Assembly (NCBI GenBank): GCA_012064385.1 | Contig: QRDG01001756.1 | Coordinates: forward strand, 124,001-188,000 | Length of the DNA stretch: 64,000 nucleotides | Reading direction: 5' to 3' | Source of the DNA: Puccinellia tenuiflora | Taxonomy: Eukaryota; Streptophyta; Magnoliopsida; Poales; Poaceae | In this document: positions 1 to 12,135 of the stretch, one piece after another | Layout: the number at the start of each line of letters is the position of its first letter | Numbering within the stretch: position 1 is the first letter of the stretch | Notes under the pieces: generated by a model | Seen by the model: only the letters and a program-made list of their open reading frames with translations | The model's database searches: none | What the model was told of the DNA's origin: nothing | Translations under genes and position numbers: made by a program

Positions 1-2942
1 GAGGACCACAGGAAGGATCGCCGCGTCGCCCTCTACCTCCACCACCGTCACACGCATGCTGGGAGGCGCGGAACCGAGCTAATCGAGCCCGTCTTCCCAA
101 TGACCATCCGCTGCTCGCCGCGCTCGTCCTCGACAAATTCCGGCCACCGTGGTCGACCCCGACCCTCACCGACCACGCCTACGTGCTCCTGGTGAGCCAC
201 TCCCCCGCCTAGACATCCTTCCCCTTCCTCTCCCCCTCTGCACCGCCGCGTAGATGTCCGTCGCCGTCGCCGCGTGCCGGCCTGGCACCGGACCGGATAT
301 TTTCAGACACCGGAATATCCGGTCCGTGGCAAATTCGGCTAAGGAACAAAACTTGGCGGATATTTGCTACCGGATATTTCCCAGGCACCGGAATATCCGG
401 TCGGAGACGAAATTCTGCTAAGGACCAAAACTCGGAGCTACTGGAAGTCACCGGATATTTGGCACCGGAGATTTCAACAGGGCACCGGAATATCCGGGAG
501 ACGGAATATCCGACCCTCTAACTTAGTTAAAGTGAAATAAAAGAATTGTTAGCTTTTTTAATATTGGTTCAAATTTGACAAATCAAATACCAAAATATTC
601 TGAAAAAAACAAACCCTACATGTTAGAATCTTTGAAATGGTCTTATAAATTAATAATATTGTTGTTTATTTAAGAAATTCCTAAAATGGTATAATTAATA
701 CCTAATTTTGGAAAAATCATAATTCGATAAATATTTAATCAAAAATTATGAATAATATATCAAAAATGATCAGCATTTCAAATTCTATCAAACCATGCTA
801 ATATTACATCATGATCACAAATTTTCATATGATGTTATTCTTTAATTGATTAAAGGAATTAAATTCGAATAATTATTTAATTCACTACTTATTCATCAAA
901 ACATGGAAAATTACCAATAAGTTACCAAAATGATCGGAAGAACAAAACCTACTTAATCATGTCATGTTCATGCATACTTAAGCCACTTCTTTTGTAATGT
1001 AATAATTTATAAATAATGTGGTCACTAAGATAAATATGGGGTTGTTTCCAAATAATTGCACTAATTATTTGGAACTCCATTTAATTTGTTAGATAAATTA
1101 AATGATGATATATTTGCATAACTTGTCATGCCATGATGTGATTGTGTATTGCACCTTGTCTTCGTGTGATTTATTTGTTCTTCTATATTTTCTTGGGTAT
1201 CGATAGATTCCGGAGTGGAGGTTAACCCCATCTACCCCGACGAGCAGTACTACACGCCCCGGCAGCAAGGCAAGAGATAACCTAACCTTCTTGGCATCTA
1301 GCATCCTATTGCTTTTATAAAATTATTTTATCCACCATAATATTGCATGCGATTCCAACGACAATTTTGGTCAATGCTAGATTATCCTATGTATGCATGT
1401 CTTCCCCGAACCAACACATGTATCCCTACCTATGAACCCTAGGTTTGATGTGTTGGCCGGAGACAAGATTATAATTGTTGTATTTATATGCTTAGCTAGG
1501 ATTAGCCATGCTTAGTCGAATGCTAGTTATGTCCGTTGTTTAATTCCATAATTGTTGATGTTGATGGAATGCTTCGGACATGGTGGATACTTGTGGTGCT
1601 TAATGAAAATGCTAAGAAGGCTTGGATGAGTTGCCATCGGGGATGGTGTTTTGTCTCATTCTTGCCCCTAGGTGCGAGTTCTTTACCTCTTGAACCAAGA
1701 CGAGCGTGCTTCCATTGGTGGGAGTATGGGCTCCTTACTAGCTGAATAACTTGTGCGGGCGTATCCAAGGGTCCTCTAGTTTGCTATTTCCATTTGCGCG
1801 TGTGTGTGAGCGGAAAAAGAAATGATGAGGATGGTGGTGTTTAGGACGTGGCGGTGGGGCAGGGGCTGAAATAGGCTGGGTAAACTTGTCCTGTCGCCAC
1901 AGATGACTCTTGGATAGTCTCACGCGAGGTAAAGGTTTATCCGCGCCCACTCGCCGGCCTTCCCCGGAAAAGGGCCAATCAGGTGAGCCGGACGGTACCA
2001 ATGGGTAAATTAGTACACCCCTGCAGGGTTTAATCTTTTCGAAAAGTCGTGTCTGCGGTTATGGACGACTTGGGAATAGACGATAAGATCATAGAGAACC
2101 TTAACCTAATTAATTTGGTAGCTAGAGGTTGCATAATCAACGTGTGTTAAAGGTTCATTTCCTCGAGGGTGATTCGAGGGGGTGCCTTGGTGGTGACGAG
2201 TGATGATTCTTGGTACATTTTTGGTTCGATGAGAACCGAAGGAAAGAAAGTTTACTCTCTTACCCCTTTTATAAAAATATTCTGAGTAGTCGATGCCTAT
2301 GGGTCATTAATATTCTTGGTTTATGAAAACTGGCTTTATGCAAAACAAATACTATACAGCTTTAGAGCCTCCGTCAGCATTGGGCCTATATCGCCCTACT
2401 AAACTTGCGAGTACGTCGTACTTAGTCTCTCTTTGCTGCCTTTATTACTTGTTTCAGAGGAGGACGACACCGAGCACACAGGTGGTTTCTTCCTGGACAT
2501 CGACGAGTAGTTCGGGGTTCCCAGGTGGCAGCTTGGGGCCGTGGAACAAGCTGGCTGGGATTGTTTATCTGTAGGCCTCTTAGGCCATATTTTGGATCTT
2601 GTTGTTAGACAACACTACTTCGCTTCCGCATGATGAATTGTTGGGTCTGTGACCTTTTGTGTGTAATATTTGTATCTTTATCATATATGAGTTGCTATAT
2701 GAATCTTTTTTGTCGTAGAGTCTGTGATGTGCCAGTTTTTCCACAAGTCTTGATCTCTCTACTATACATGATAGCTATGTCTGAGCTTATGGCATGATCG
2801 AAGTGTTGCGTGCCGATGATCCATTCCGAGCACGCCTGCCAAAGGTTTTGGCCTGGGATTGGTAAACCCAGTAACCTTCGATTGTGTAGCATGACCGGTT
2901 GCACAAAGCTTCATTGTATAGTTCTGGGGTCGGGGCGCTACA
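1..2942 (+). repeat. TE1 5' LTR (left-truncated)
   Basis: Base 1 aligns with base 8549 of the 3' LTR and the two run together to their shared end gcgctaca (2935-2942). The 5' copy lacks about 18 bp near 358 that the 3' copy keeps, and single-base differences are scattered throughout. A possible TATA (ttttataaaaa) lies near 2268. Short ORFs here are LTR shadows. Confidence 0.93.
288..507 (+). repeat. Array of ACCGGATATTT / ACCGGAATATCCGG motifs in TE1 5' LTR
   Basis: About nine near-palindromic motifs built on CCGGATATT or CCGGAATATCCGG occur in roughly 220 bp. They sit in units of about 80-95 bp that also share the segment ctaaggacmaaaactcgg. A CG-rich stretch lies before the array and an AT-rich stretch after it. 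Function unknown; it could be an LTR regulatory array. Confidence 0.8.
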
Positions 2943-2945
2943 TGT

Positions 2946-2957
2946 TGGTATCAGAGC
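2946..2957 (+). other. TE1 primer binding site (initiator Met tRNA type)
   Basis: TGGTATCAGAGC lies 3 bp after the end of the 5' LTR. It is the standard PBS complementary to the 3' end of plant initiator methionine tRNA and sets the start of minus-strand DNA synthesis. Confidence 0.93.
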
Positions 2958-3340
2958 CGGACTGCCTGTAGGAAACCCTTTCTATTGGTCGATGTCGAGT
3001 CTAGTTTGGAAATTATTTATAACCTAAAAATGAGTTGTGAAAACATTCTTAGGATTCTTTTTACTCCTCATCAAACTCGCTCTACTCTGATCTCTTACCT
3101 CTATTTGTTTTAAGCTTGGTGTCAAAGTTTAGGTTCCCGGGGTTGGGTTTTACTGTCCTGTGCTTGTCTCGAGTCAGTTATTTCCGTTTGCTGTCGCTGC
3201 GATGACGTGATGTCACCGTGGTTGCCTAAATCTGTTTTGTGCTAGTGCTATCTTATTTCTCCATATCTGCACGGACTCAATTGATCTATCCTAACTGTCA
3301 GAATTGTTTACTAACTATGTCATTGTTCCAAATCTTCAGA

Positions 3341-4633
3341 ATGGCTCCTACCCGTCGTGGTAACCCCGGTGATCCTGATGCACCGCCGCCACCCTCAATG
3401 GCGGAGGTCCTGATGGCCATCGAGGAGAACCAGCTGCGAAATGTGCGCCTGCTCGAGCAGTTCGTTCAGCAAGGGTCCAGGAGGAACACGGAGTGCAACA
3501 GTCTCACGGAGTTCTTGCGCTCCCAACCTCCTACCTTTACTGAAGCCAAGGAGCCACTGGATGCTGATGATTGGCTCCGGTCTCTCGAGCGCAAGTTTGC
3601 CGCTCTACACATTCCGGTGGCGGAACAAGTCAACTTCACCACCTACCTGCTGAATGGAGCCGCCGGCTCCTGGTGGGAGAGCCACGTGTCGATGTTCGAC
3701 GCTGGCCATGCCTTCACTTGGGTGGAGTTCCGGACCGCCTTCCGTGCGGCGTACATCCCAAAGCCCATCATGGACCTCAAGAGGAGGGAGTTCCTGGATC
3801 TAACCCAGGGACGCATGGACGTCCAAGCCTATGGGCGGGAGTTCAACCACCTCTCGCGTTACGCCCCTCGGGACGTGACAAATGATGAGGACAAGCAGTA
3901 CCTCTTCCGCAAGGGGCTCGCACCTCGGCTCCGTTACGAGCTCCTGCCTTTCAAGTTCCAGTCCTACCAGGAGCTCTAAAACCAGGCTCACACAATGGAG
4001 CAGGGTAGGAAGGAGCTGGAGGCTTCCAAGAGGCCAGCTCCCACTAACAACCAGAGCTCCTCTTCCTCCGAGGGCAAGAAGCGCAGAGTCTTTGTGCCCT
4101 TCATCGCTGTACCTCGTGCACCCTTCGCGCCAACGCCTTCAGGGTTCAGGCCACCTCTGCCTCGCCCAGCTACTTCGACCTTGGGTGCTGCTGGGAGTGG
4201 CTTCCGCCCTCAGCTGCCTCCACCACCACCGAGGCTCACTTGCTTCAGCTGTGGCCAGCCGGGGCACTACTCCAGGGAGTGTCCCCAGAAGGCACCGGCT
4301 ACCGCATCACCTGCACCGGCTCCCTCTACACCAGCTGCCAAGGCCATGACCGTCAGTCGTGGCCGCCTGAACCACGTCTTGGCTGAAGTAGTTGAGGAGG
4401 ACCCCGGAGTTCTCATGGGTATGCTTCGAATCAATGATTACCCAGCTTCAGTCTTGTTTGATTCTGGAGCATCGCATTCATTCATATCTATAGCTTTTGC
4501 ACACAACCATCAAATACCGTTTGAGAATATGGACTCCCCACTAGTGGTTAAAACACCAGGGTCTCGTTGGCAAACCAATTGGGTTACCTCTGAGGTTCAG
4601 ATTTCAATAGGTTCAATACCTTTTCCGTTCTAG
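3341..4633 (+). pseudogene. gag: TE1 gag and aspartic protease, broken
   Basis: The start at 3341 (MAPTRRGNPGD) gives a gag capsid region whose FxxAY and ALHIP-type segments are typical of chromovirus gag. A TAA at 3977-3979 interrupts the frame, which reopens directly in the same frame. A CCHC zinc knuckle (CFSCGQPGHYSREC) lies at 4241-4282, after a proline-rich linker. The protease catalytic DSGA motif is at 4461-4472, in frame with gag. A second stop (TAG, 4631-4633) ends the open stretch, and a further small deletion near 4678-4690 shifts the frame before RT. The protein would form the particle and process the polyprotein; with two stops and a frameshift it cannot do so here. Confidence 0.88.
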
Positions 4634-6450
4634 TTGATAGCCCTGAAGTCAGAGGGCCTAGATGTTATTCTGGGCATGGACTAGACAAATATCAGGCCAA
4701 TCTGGACTGTGCTGCCAAGACTATCTCAGTGATCCACCCAAGCTACGGGATAGTGCGATACTGGTCCCCTTCATCCGCAGCTCCATCCGCAGCCACTCCT
4801 CTCTCTCCGAAGATCAGTCTATGGTTCCTGGAAGGAACCACACCGCCTGAAATGCATGAGGTTGCCGTGGTGTGTGATTTCCCCGATGTCTTTCCGGAGG
4901 AATTGCCTGGCATGCCACCTGATCGAAGCGTGGAATTTGTCATTGAGTTGGTTCCAGGAACCGCCCCAATTTCTAAAAGGCCCTACCGCATGCCAGCGGA
5001 AGAGCTAACTGAACTAAAGAAGCAACTTGATGAGCTGCTAGAAAAGGAATTCATCCAGCCGAGTAGCTCACCTTGGGGCTGCCCGGTAATCTTTGTCAAA
5101 AAGTGGGATACAAATGTTCCTCGGCTGGTTGTTGATTACCGCCCTCTGAATGCGGTGACCATCAAGAACAAATATCCTATTCCTAGAATAACTGACCTGT
5201 TCGATCAGCTAGCTGGTGCAACGGTATTCTCCAAGATGGATCTGAGGTCAGGCTACCATCAGATCAAAATCAGAATGGAGGATATCCCGAAGACGACTTT
5301 CACTACCCGTTATGGGTTATATGAGTACACCGTCATGTCCTTCGGCCTCACAAATACTCCGGCTACATTTATGAGGCTAATGAACTCCATCTTCCACGTG
5401 TACCTCGAAAAGTTTGTCATAATCTACATCGACAACATCCTTATCTACTCCAAAACCGAAGAAGAACATGCTGAGCATCTTCGGCTAGTTCTGACCAAGC
5501 TTCGAGATCACCGCCTCTATACCAAGTTCTCCAAGTGTGAGTTTGGGCTAAAGGAGCTCATTTTTCTCGGTCACATGGTGTCAACTGCCGGAGTGGCTGT
5601 TATACCCGACAAGATTCAGGCAATCCTGGATTGGCCTACTCCCAAGTCCGCCAAAGAAATCCGTAGCTTCCTTGGATTGGCGGGTTATTACCGCCGATTC
5701 ATCGAGGGCTTTTCCAAGATAGCCAAGGCACTGACTGACCTCCTCAAGAAAAACAAACAGTTTGTGTGGTCAGGCAAAGCTGAAGAGAGTTTCCAAACTC
5801 TCAAAGTCAAACTCACTACCACTCTGGTGCTTGTCCTTCCCGACACCGACAAAGACTTTGTCGTCTATTGTGATGCATCACTCCAAGGCTTGGGCTGTGT
5901 CTTGATGCAAGAAGGCCATGTTTTCGCCTATGCTTCCCGTCAACTCAAACCACATGAGCAGAACTATCCAACTCATGATCTCGAGCTAGCTACCTTGGTA
6001 CATGCTCTGAAGCAATGGAGGCCCTACCTGTTGGGCAACCGTTGCGAGATCTATTCTGATCATCAAAGTCCGAAGTATCTCTTCACCCAGCTGGATCTGA
6101 ACCTGAGACAGAGAAGATGGTTGGAATTAATCAAAGACTATGATGTGACCCTCAATTATCAGCCCGACAAGGCCAATGTCGTGGCCGATGCTCTGAGTCG
6201 CAAGGCCTATTGCGACACCTTGATGGTTGAAAAGGCCCAACCTGCTCTCCATGAGGAGTTTGCCCGGTTGAATCTGGAGATTGTTCCCTCCGGATATCTA
6301 GCTAACATTGAGATCAAGTCCACTCTTGAGGATGAGATCAAGGCAGACCAGCAGCATGATGCTGAAATCATCGAGATCAAAGAGAAAATAGCAAATGGGA
6401 AGGCCAACTGTTTTATGACAATGGTGTTGTCTACTTCGGTGACCGTCTAG
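4634..6450 (+). pseudogene. pol: TE1 reverse transcriptase and RNase H, catalytically damaged
   Basis: An open stretch from about 4700 to 6450 encodes the end of protease, a full RT (fingers and palm, with FSKMDLRSGYHQ and MSFGLTN motifs) and RNase H. RNase H carries CDAS, DLELA and YSDHQ, giving its three acidic residues. The RT active site should read F/Y-x-D-D but reads YIDN: the codon at 5434-5436 is AAC, so the second catalytic Asp is replaced by Asn. The family normally needs both Asp residues for metal binding. Loss of one T near 6413 shifts the frame ahead of integrase, and the old frame then ends at 6450. There is no ATG where the open stretch begins, as expected for part of a polyprotein. 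Confidence 0.9.
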
Positions 6451-7737
6451 TGGTGCCCAAGAGTGGAAACACAAAAGAGTTGATACTCTCAGAAGCTCAT
6501 GATTCACCCATCTCTATTCATCCGGGTAGCACCAAAATGTACCAAGATCTTTGGCGTCAATTCTGGTGGTCTTGCATGAAGCGCGAGATCGCCGAGTATG
6601 TGGCTGAATGCGACGTCTGTCGGCGTGTGAAAGCTGAACATCAAAGGCCAACGGGTACTCTTCGCCCCATAGCCATTCCCAAGTGGAAATGGGATGAAGT
6701 TGGCATGGCTTTCATCACCGGCTTTCCCAAGTCCCAAAAAGGAAATAATGCCATTTGGGTAATCATCGACCGTTTGTCCAAGGTCGCCCACTTCCTTCCG
6801 GTCCGTGACGATATTCGTGCCAGCCAACTTGCTGATTTGTACATGGCCCGGATTGTTCCTTTGCATGGGGTTCCTTTGCGGATCATCTCAGACCGTGGTA
6901 GTCTGTTTGTGTCCAAATTCTGGCAAAGCTTCCAAAAGGCTCTTGGAACCCGCCTCAACTTCAGCACCGCCTATCATCCTCAAACTGACGGTCAAACTGA
7001 AAGGGTGAACCAAGTTCTTGAGGACATGCTTCGGGCATGTGTCATCTCCTTCGGTAAGGGTTGGGAAAAGTACCTCCATCTCGCCGAGTTCTCCTACAAC
7101 AACAGCTTTCAGGCTAGTCTGCAAATGGCCCTCTTTGAGGTTCTCTATGGGAGAAAATGCAGAACCCCTCTGAATAGGTCTGAAACCGGAGAGAGGCCAC
7201 TCTTTGGTCCTGATGTGATCAATGAGGCCGAGGAGAAAGTCCGTATCATTCGGGATAATCTCAAGGCTTCTCAATCCCGGCAGAAAAACTACTATGACAA
7301 GCATCATCAAGAGGTTCACTATGAAATTGGTGATAAAGCCTATCTTCGAGTTTCTCCTCTCTGAGGTGTTCGTCGCTTTGGGATCAAGGGCAAATTGGCA
7401 CCTCGCTATGTTGGTCCTTTCACCGTCCTAGCCAAGCGAGGAGATCTCTCCTATCAACTCGAGCTACCCGCCAACTTCCCGGATGTGCATGATATGTTTC
7501 ATGTCTCCCAACTCCGGCGTTGCTTTAAGGATCCAATCCGTGGGGTTGATCATGAGGTGTTAGACATCCAAGAGGATTTGACCTATCCGCATCTTGGATG
7601 AAACGGAAAGGAAAACCCGCAACAAGACCATCAAGTTCCTCAAAATCCAATGGTCTAACCATTCCGAAGAAGAAGCGACTTGGGAGCGTGAAACTAGTCT
7701 TCGTCAGGAATATCCCACCTTCTTCACTCAAGCCTAG
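6414..7737 (+). pseudogene. pol: TE1 integrase with C-terminal chromodomain, broken
   Basis: The HHCC zinc-binding domain is present (AHDSPISIHPG then CDVC), followed by the DDE core. The first catalytic Asp (normally GMDF) is Ala: codon GCT at 6708-6710. The second Asp (SDRGS, 6891) and the Glu (TERVN, 6999) are present with 35 residues between them. A TGA at 7362-7364 interrupts the GPY/F region at a position where relatives have a basic residue; the same frame then runs on to 7601. After a small frameshift near 7590, the chromodomain (KFLKIQWSNHSEEEATWERE) occupies about 7622-7737 and ends in TAG. In this clade the chromodomain helps direct insertion to marked heterochromatin. Lacking a catalytic Asp and interrupted, this copy should be inactive. 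Confidence 0.9.
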
Positions 7738-7759
7738 AATCTCAGGACGAGGTTCCTGT

Positions 7760-7773
7760 AAGGGGGGTAGAAT
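7760..7773 (+). other. TE1 polypurine tract
   Basis: The purine run aaggggggtag followed by aat abuts the TG of the 3' LTR at 7774. It is the expected plus-strand primer site. Confidence 0.85.
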
Positions 7774-10700
7774 TGTAACAGCCCCAGCTTTGTACTGAAA
7801 AATACGAAGAATTTTTCCACTTTTTGCATTCTTGTTTGCATCATGGCATCCATATGAAATTGCTATTTCTAACCATTCACTTTGAAACCATTTAAAGTGG
7901 GAAACAAGCTTCCCAAACCTTCAAACTAATGCAACTGCTCAAACTAGCAAAATAAAATGTCCTTGCTCTTCTATATTTGTCCATGAAGTTCCAACCATGC
8001 TTTTTTCATAATTGTTTGGCAAGGTCAAATTCTTGCCAAACAATTAAATAAATTGGGTCTTCAAATTTGAATGAAACCAATTCTTAATTTTGAAACCTAA
8101 TGAAACTTTCCAAAATTCAAAATAAAAATATGGTGAGCTTCTTATCTTATTAGGAGCCACCCTGATTATTTTCATAATTTTCAGAAATGTTTTAGTGGTT
8201 CAAATACTAGTCAAAGTATGCTGCTCCAAAAAGGGGAAAAATAGATAAGAGAAAAGTTTAAAAACCTGACAGTGGGCCCCACTATCAGTCCCTCTTCTCC
8301 CCTCCCTCTTCCTCCTCACTGTGGCGCCAGTGCGCCCTGGCGCCATGCCTCCATGTCACACCCGCGGCCACAGCTCCACCTGCTCCCCCTGGAGGTCAAG
8401 TGGCCCTCCTCGATGCCCCTCACTCGACTTGCTCCTCACCTGCTCCCCGTTCCCCTCCTCTCTCTCCTTCCCGAGCTCCCACCTCACCACCGAGCTCTAG
8501 CCGGTCCGCCGCTGCATTGTTGCCGATTGGAGCCGCCCCGCCTAAATCGAGGACCACAGGAAGGATCGCCGCATCGCCCTCTACCTCCACCACCGTCGCA
8601 CGCATGCTGGGAGGCGCGGAACCGAGCTAATCGAGCCCATCTTCCCGATGGCCATCCGCCGCTCGCCGCGCTCGTCCTCGACGAATTCCGGCCGCCGTGG
8701 TCGACCCCGACCCTCACCGACCACGCCTACGGGCTCCTGGTGAGCAACTCCCCCGCCTGGACATCCTCCCCCTTCCTCCCCCCCTCTGCACCGCCGCGTA
8801 GATGTCCGTCGCCGTCGCCGCGTGCCGGCCTGGCACCGGACCGGATATTTTCAGACACCGGAATATCCGGTCCGTGGCAAATTCGGCTAAGGACCAAAAC
8901 TCGGCGGTACTGGTAGTCACCGGATATTTGCTACCGGATATTTCCCAGGCACCGGAATATCCGGTCGGAGACGAAATTCTGCTAAGGACCAAAACTCGGA
9001 GCTACTGGAAGTCACCGGATATTTGGCACCGGAGATTTCAAAAGGGCACCGGAATATCCGGGAGACGGAATATCCGACCCTCTAACTTAGTTAAAGTGAA
9101 ATAAAAGAATTGTTAGCTTTTTTAATATTGGTTCAAATTTGACAAATCAAATACCAAAATATTCTGAAAAAAACAAACCCTACATGTTAGAATCTTTGAA
9201 ATGGTCTTTTAAATTAATAATATTGCTGTTTATTTAAGAAATTCCTAAAATGGTATAATTAATACCTAATTTGGGAAAAATCATAATTTTATAAATATTT
9301 AATAAAAAATTATGAATAATATATCAAAATGATCAGCATTTCAAATTCTATCAAACCATGCTAATATTACATCATGATCACAAATTTTCATATGATGTTA
9401 TTCTTTAATTGATTAAAGGAATTAAATTCGAATAATTATTTAATTCACTACTTATTCATCAAAACTCGGAAAATTACCAATAAGTTACCAAAATGATCGG
9501 AAGAACAAAACCTACTTAATCATGTCATGTTCAAGCATACTTAAGCCACTTCTTTTGTAATGTAATAATTTATAAATAATGTGGTCACTAAGATAAATAT
9601 GGGGTTGTTTCCAAATAATTGCACTAATTATTTGGAACTCCATTTAATTTGTTAGATAAATTAAATGATGATATATTTGCATAACTTGTCATGACATGAT
9701 GTGATTGTGCATTTCACCTTGTCTTCGTGTGATTTATTTGTTCTTCTATATTTGCTTGGGTATCGATAGATTCCGGAGTGGAGGTTAATCCCATCTACCC
9801 CGACGAGCAGTACTACACGCCCTGGCAGCAAGGCAAGAGATAACCTAACCTTCTTGGCATCTAGCATCCTATTGCTTTTATAAACTTATTTTATCCACCA
9901 TAATATTGCATGCGATTCCAACGACAATTTTGGTCAATGCTAGATTATCCTATGTATGCATGTCTTCCCCCGAACCAACACATGTATCCCTACCTATGAA
10001 CCCTAGGTTTGATGTGTTGGTCGGAGACAAGATTATAATTGTTGTATTTATATGCTTAGCTATGCTTAGCCATGCTTAGTCGAATGCTAGTTATGTCCGT
10101 TGTTTAATTCCATAATTGTTGATGTTGATGGAATGTTTCGGACATGGTGGATACTTGTGGTGCTTAATGAAAATGCTAAGAAGGCTTGGATGAGTTGCCA
10201 TTGGGGATGGTGTTTTGTCTCATTCTTGCCCCTAGGTGCGAGTTCTTTACCTCTTGAACCAAGACGAGCGTGCTTCCATTGGTGGGAGTATGGGCTCCTT
10301 ACTAGCTGAATAACTTGTGCGGGCGTATCCAAGGGTCCTCTAGTTTGCTATTTCCATTTGCGCGTGTGTGTGAGCGGAAAAAGAAATGATGAGGATGGTG
10401 GTGTTTAGGACGTGGCGGTGGGCAGGGGCTGAAATAGGCTGGGTAAACTTGTCCTATCGCCACATATGACTCTTGGATAGTCTCACGCGAGGTAAAGGTT
10501 TAACCGCGCCCACTCGCCGGCCTTCCCTGGAACAGGGCCAATCAGGTGAGACGGACGGTACAAATGGGTAAATTAGTACACCCCTGCAGGGTTTAATCTT
10601 TTCGAAAAGCCATGTCCGCGTTTATGGACGACTTGGGAATAGACGATAAGATCATAGAGAACCTTAACCTAATTAATTTGGCAGCTAGAGGTTGCATAAT

Positions 10701-11504
10701 CAACGTGTGTTAAAGGTTCATTTCCTCGAGGGTGATTCGAGGGGGTGCCTTGGTGGTGACGAGAGATGATTCTTGGTACATTTTTTGTTCGATGAGAACC
10801 GAAGGAAAGAAAGTTTACTCTCTTACCCCTTTTATAAAAAAATTCTGAGTAGTCGATGCCTATGGGTCATTTATATTCTTGGTTTATGAAAGCTGGCTTT
10901 ATGCAAAACAAATACTATACAGCTTTAGAGACTCCGTCAGCATTGGGCCTATATCGCCCTACTAAACTTGCGAGTATGTCGTACTCAGTCTCTCTTTGCT
11001 GCCTTTATTACTTGTTTCTGAGGAGGACGACACCGAGCACACAGGTGGTTTCTTCCTGGACATCGACGAGTAGTTCGGGGTTCCTAGGTGGCAGCTTGGG
11101 ACCGTGGAACAAGCTGGCTGGGATTGTTTATCTGTAGGCCTATTAGGCCATATTTTGGATCTTGTTGTTAGACAACACTACTTCGCTTCCGCATGATGAA
11201 TTGTTGGGTCTGTGACCTTTTGTGTTTAATATTTGTATCTTTCTCATATATGAGTTGCTATATGAATCTTTGTGTCGTAGAGTCTGTGATGTGCCAGTTG
11301 TTCCACAAGTCTTGATCTCTCTACTATACATGATAGCTATGTCTGAGCTTATGGCATGATCGAAGTGTTGCGTGCCGATGATCCATTCCGAGCACGCCTG
11401 CCAAAGGTTTTGGCCTGGGATTGGTAAACCCAGTAACCTTCGATTGTGTAGCATGACCGGTTGCACAAAGCTTCATTGTATAGTTCTGGGGTCGGGGCGC
11501 TACA
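7774..11504 (+). repeat. TE1 3' LTR, 3731 bp
   Basis: It begins TGTAACAGCCCC and ends GCGCTACA, with TG...CA ends, just after the polypurine tract. From 8549 on it matches 1-2942 with scattered substitutions. It contains a CG-rich block (8270-8830), a palindromic motif array (8835-9083), a long AT-rich block (about 9090-9700), and a possible TATA near 10835. Confidence 0.93.
8835..9083 (+). repeat. Array of ACCGGATATTT / ACCGGAATATCCGG motifs in TE1 3' LTR
   Basis: Same array as at 288-507, complete here. Repeat units include ccggatattt and ccggaatatccgg cores, spaced to give about three longer units. It starts about 1.06 kb from the LTR start. Confidence 0.82.
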
Positions 11505-12115
11505 CGCGTGCAGAAGACAAAGACTTAGCCTTAGCCGGCAGGGAGAAGACACCCGGACATGGCTGACTGCGAAGGAGCCGGACCTAGCCGCGTTCACCAA
11601 CCGACTAGGTCGTACGCGTGGGCCAGCCCCAGGGTGGCCGGCGTGAGTGAACAGTGCTTTTGTCGGGCGTTACAGCTAGACGTCATGATGATCCAGCTGG
11701 AGCCAGCCCGCATCACGGCTGATGTCATAAGGCTAGACTTGTAATATCCCTATAAAACCCTAACCCTAGCTCGCTGCCTTTATAAGGCGAGCTAGAGCCC
11801 CCTGCGAGGGGCCGCTAGATTCTCACGCGCATGGACGCAAGTGTCCACCTTCTTCCTCCTCCAGCCGGCTGACCAGAGCAGCTGGCCGCATCTCAATACA
11901 GCTGAAGTAGCAATCTATAGCCCGAGTTCTTGTGATCAATCAATAGAGAAAAGCAAGGCAGGACGTAGGGGTGTTACCTCCACAAGAGGGCCCGAACCTG
12001 GGTATATCGCGTGTGTTCTTGATGTGCTTGTGCCCAATCCCATGCAAATACCATCATCGCCGAGCTCCACAACTTCTCCATCGTTGATGGATATGCCATG
12101 CTATCCACCACGACA
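11505..12115 (+). repeat. TE2 5' LTR, 3' portion only
   Basis: The segment ends CGACA directly before a PBS and contains a core promoter. Its upstream part was separated by the TE1 insertion. The first five bases (cgcgt) would be one TSD copy of TE1; the partner lies outside the window. Confidence 0.8.
11751..11763 (+). promoter_or_regulatory. TE2 LTR TATA box overlapping a telo-box
   Basis: TATAAAA at 11751-11757 runs into AAACCCTAA (11755-11763), the plant telo-box. A second TATA-like site, TTATAAGG, is near 11780. The placement in the LTR suits an RNA polymerase II promoter. Confidence 0.6.
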
Positions 12116-12117
12116 TT

Positions 12118-12135
12118 TGGCACCCACCGCGGGGC
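12118..12135 (+). other. TE2 primer binding site
   Basis: TGGCACCCACCGCGGGGC starts 2 bp after the LTR end. It resembles the TGGCGCCCACCGTGGGGC type of PBS common in Tat-lineage elements of grasses. Confidence 0.75.

Larger units (their letters stand above)
1..11504 (+). mobile_element. TE1: Tekay-clade chromovirus (Ty3/gypsy), 5' end cut by window
   Basis: Two long direct repeats (1-2942 and 7774-11504) flank an internal region with a Met-type PBS, a zinc-knuckle gag, aspartic protease, RT, RNase H, integrase and a C-terminal chromodomain, the order of plant chromoviruses. The chromodomain following integrase and the very long LTR (3731 bp) point to the Tekay clade. The window starts about 775 bp inside the 5' LTR. 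The 3' LTR ends in CA at 11504 and the next bases belong to the 5' LTR of TE2, so TE1 inserted there. All coding parts carry stops or frameshifts and two catalytic residues are changed, so the copy is inactive. Clade assignment rests on domain order and chromodomain resemblance, not on a tree. Confidence 0.9.

Noticed and set aside
1523..2001. Minus-strand ORFs inside the TE1 LTR, repeated at 10087-10332
   Set aside because: They lie in both LTRs, carry no domain, and follow from the LTR sequence.
8272..8916. 214-aa proline-rich ORF in the TE1 3' LTR
   Set aside because: Low-complexity translation of the CG-rich LTR block, with no counterpart domain; the homologous 5' LTR gives no comparable frame over the shared part.
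11754..11768. Interstitial telomere repeat (ccctaaccctag)
   Set aside because: Only about two imperfect units; better read as a telo-box in an LTR promoter.
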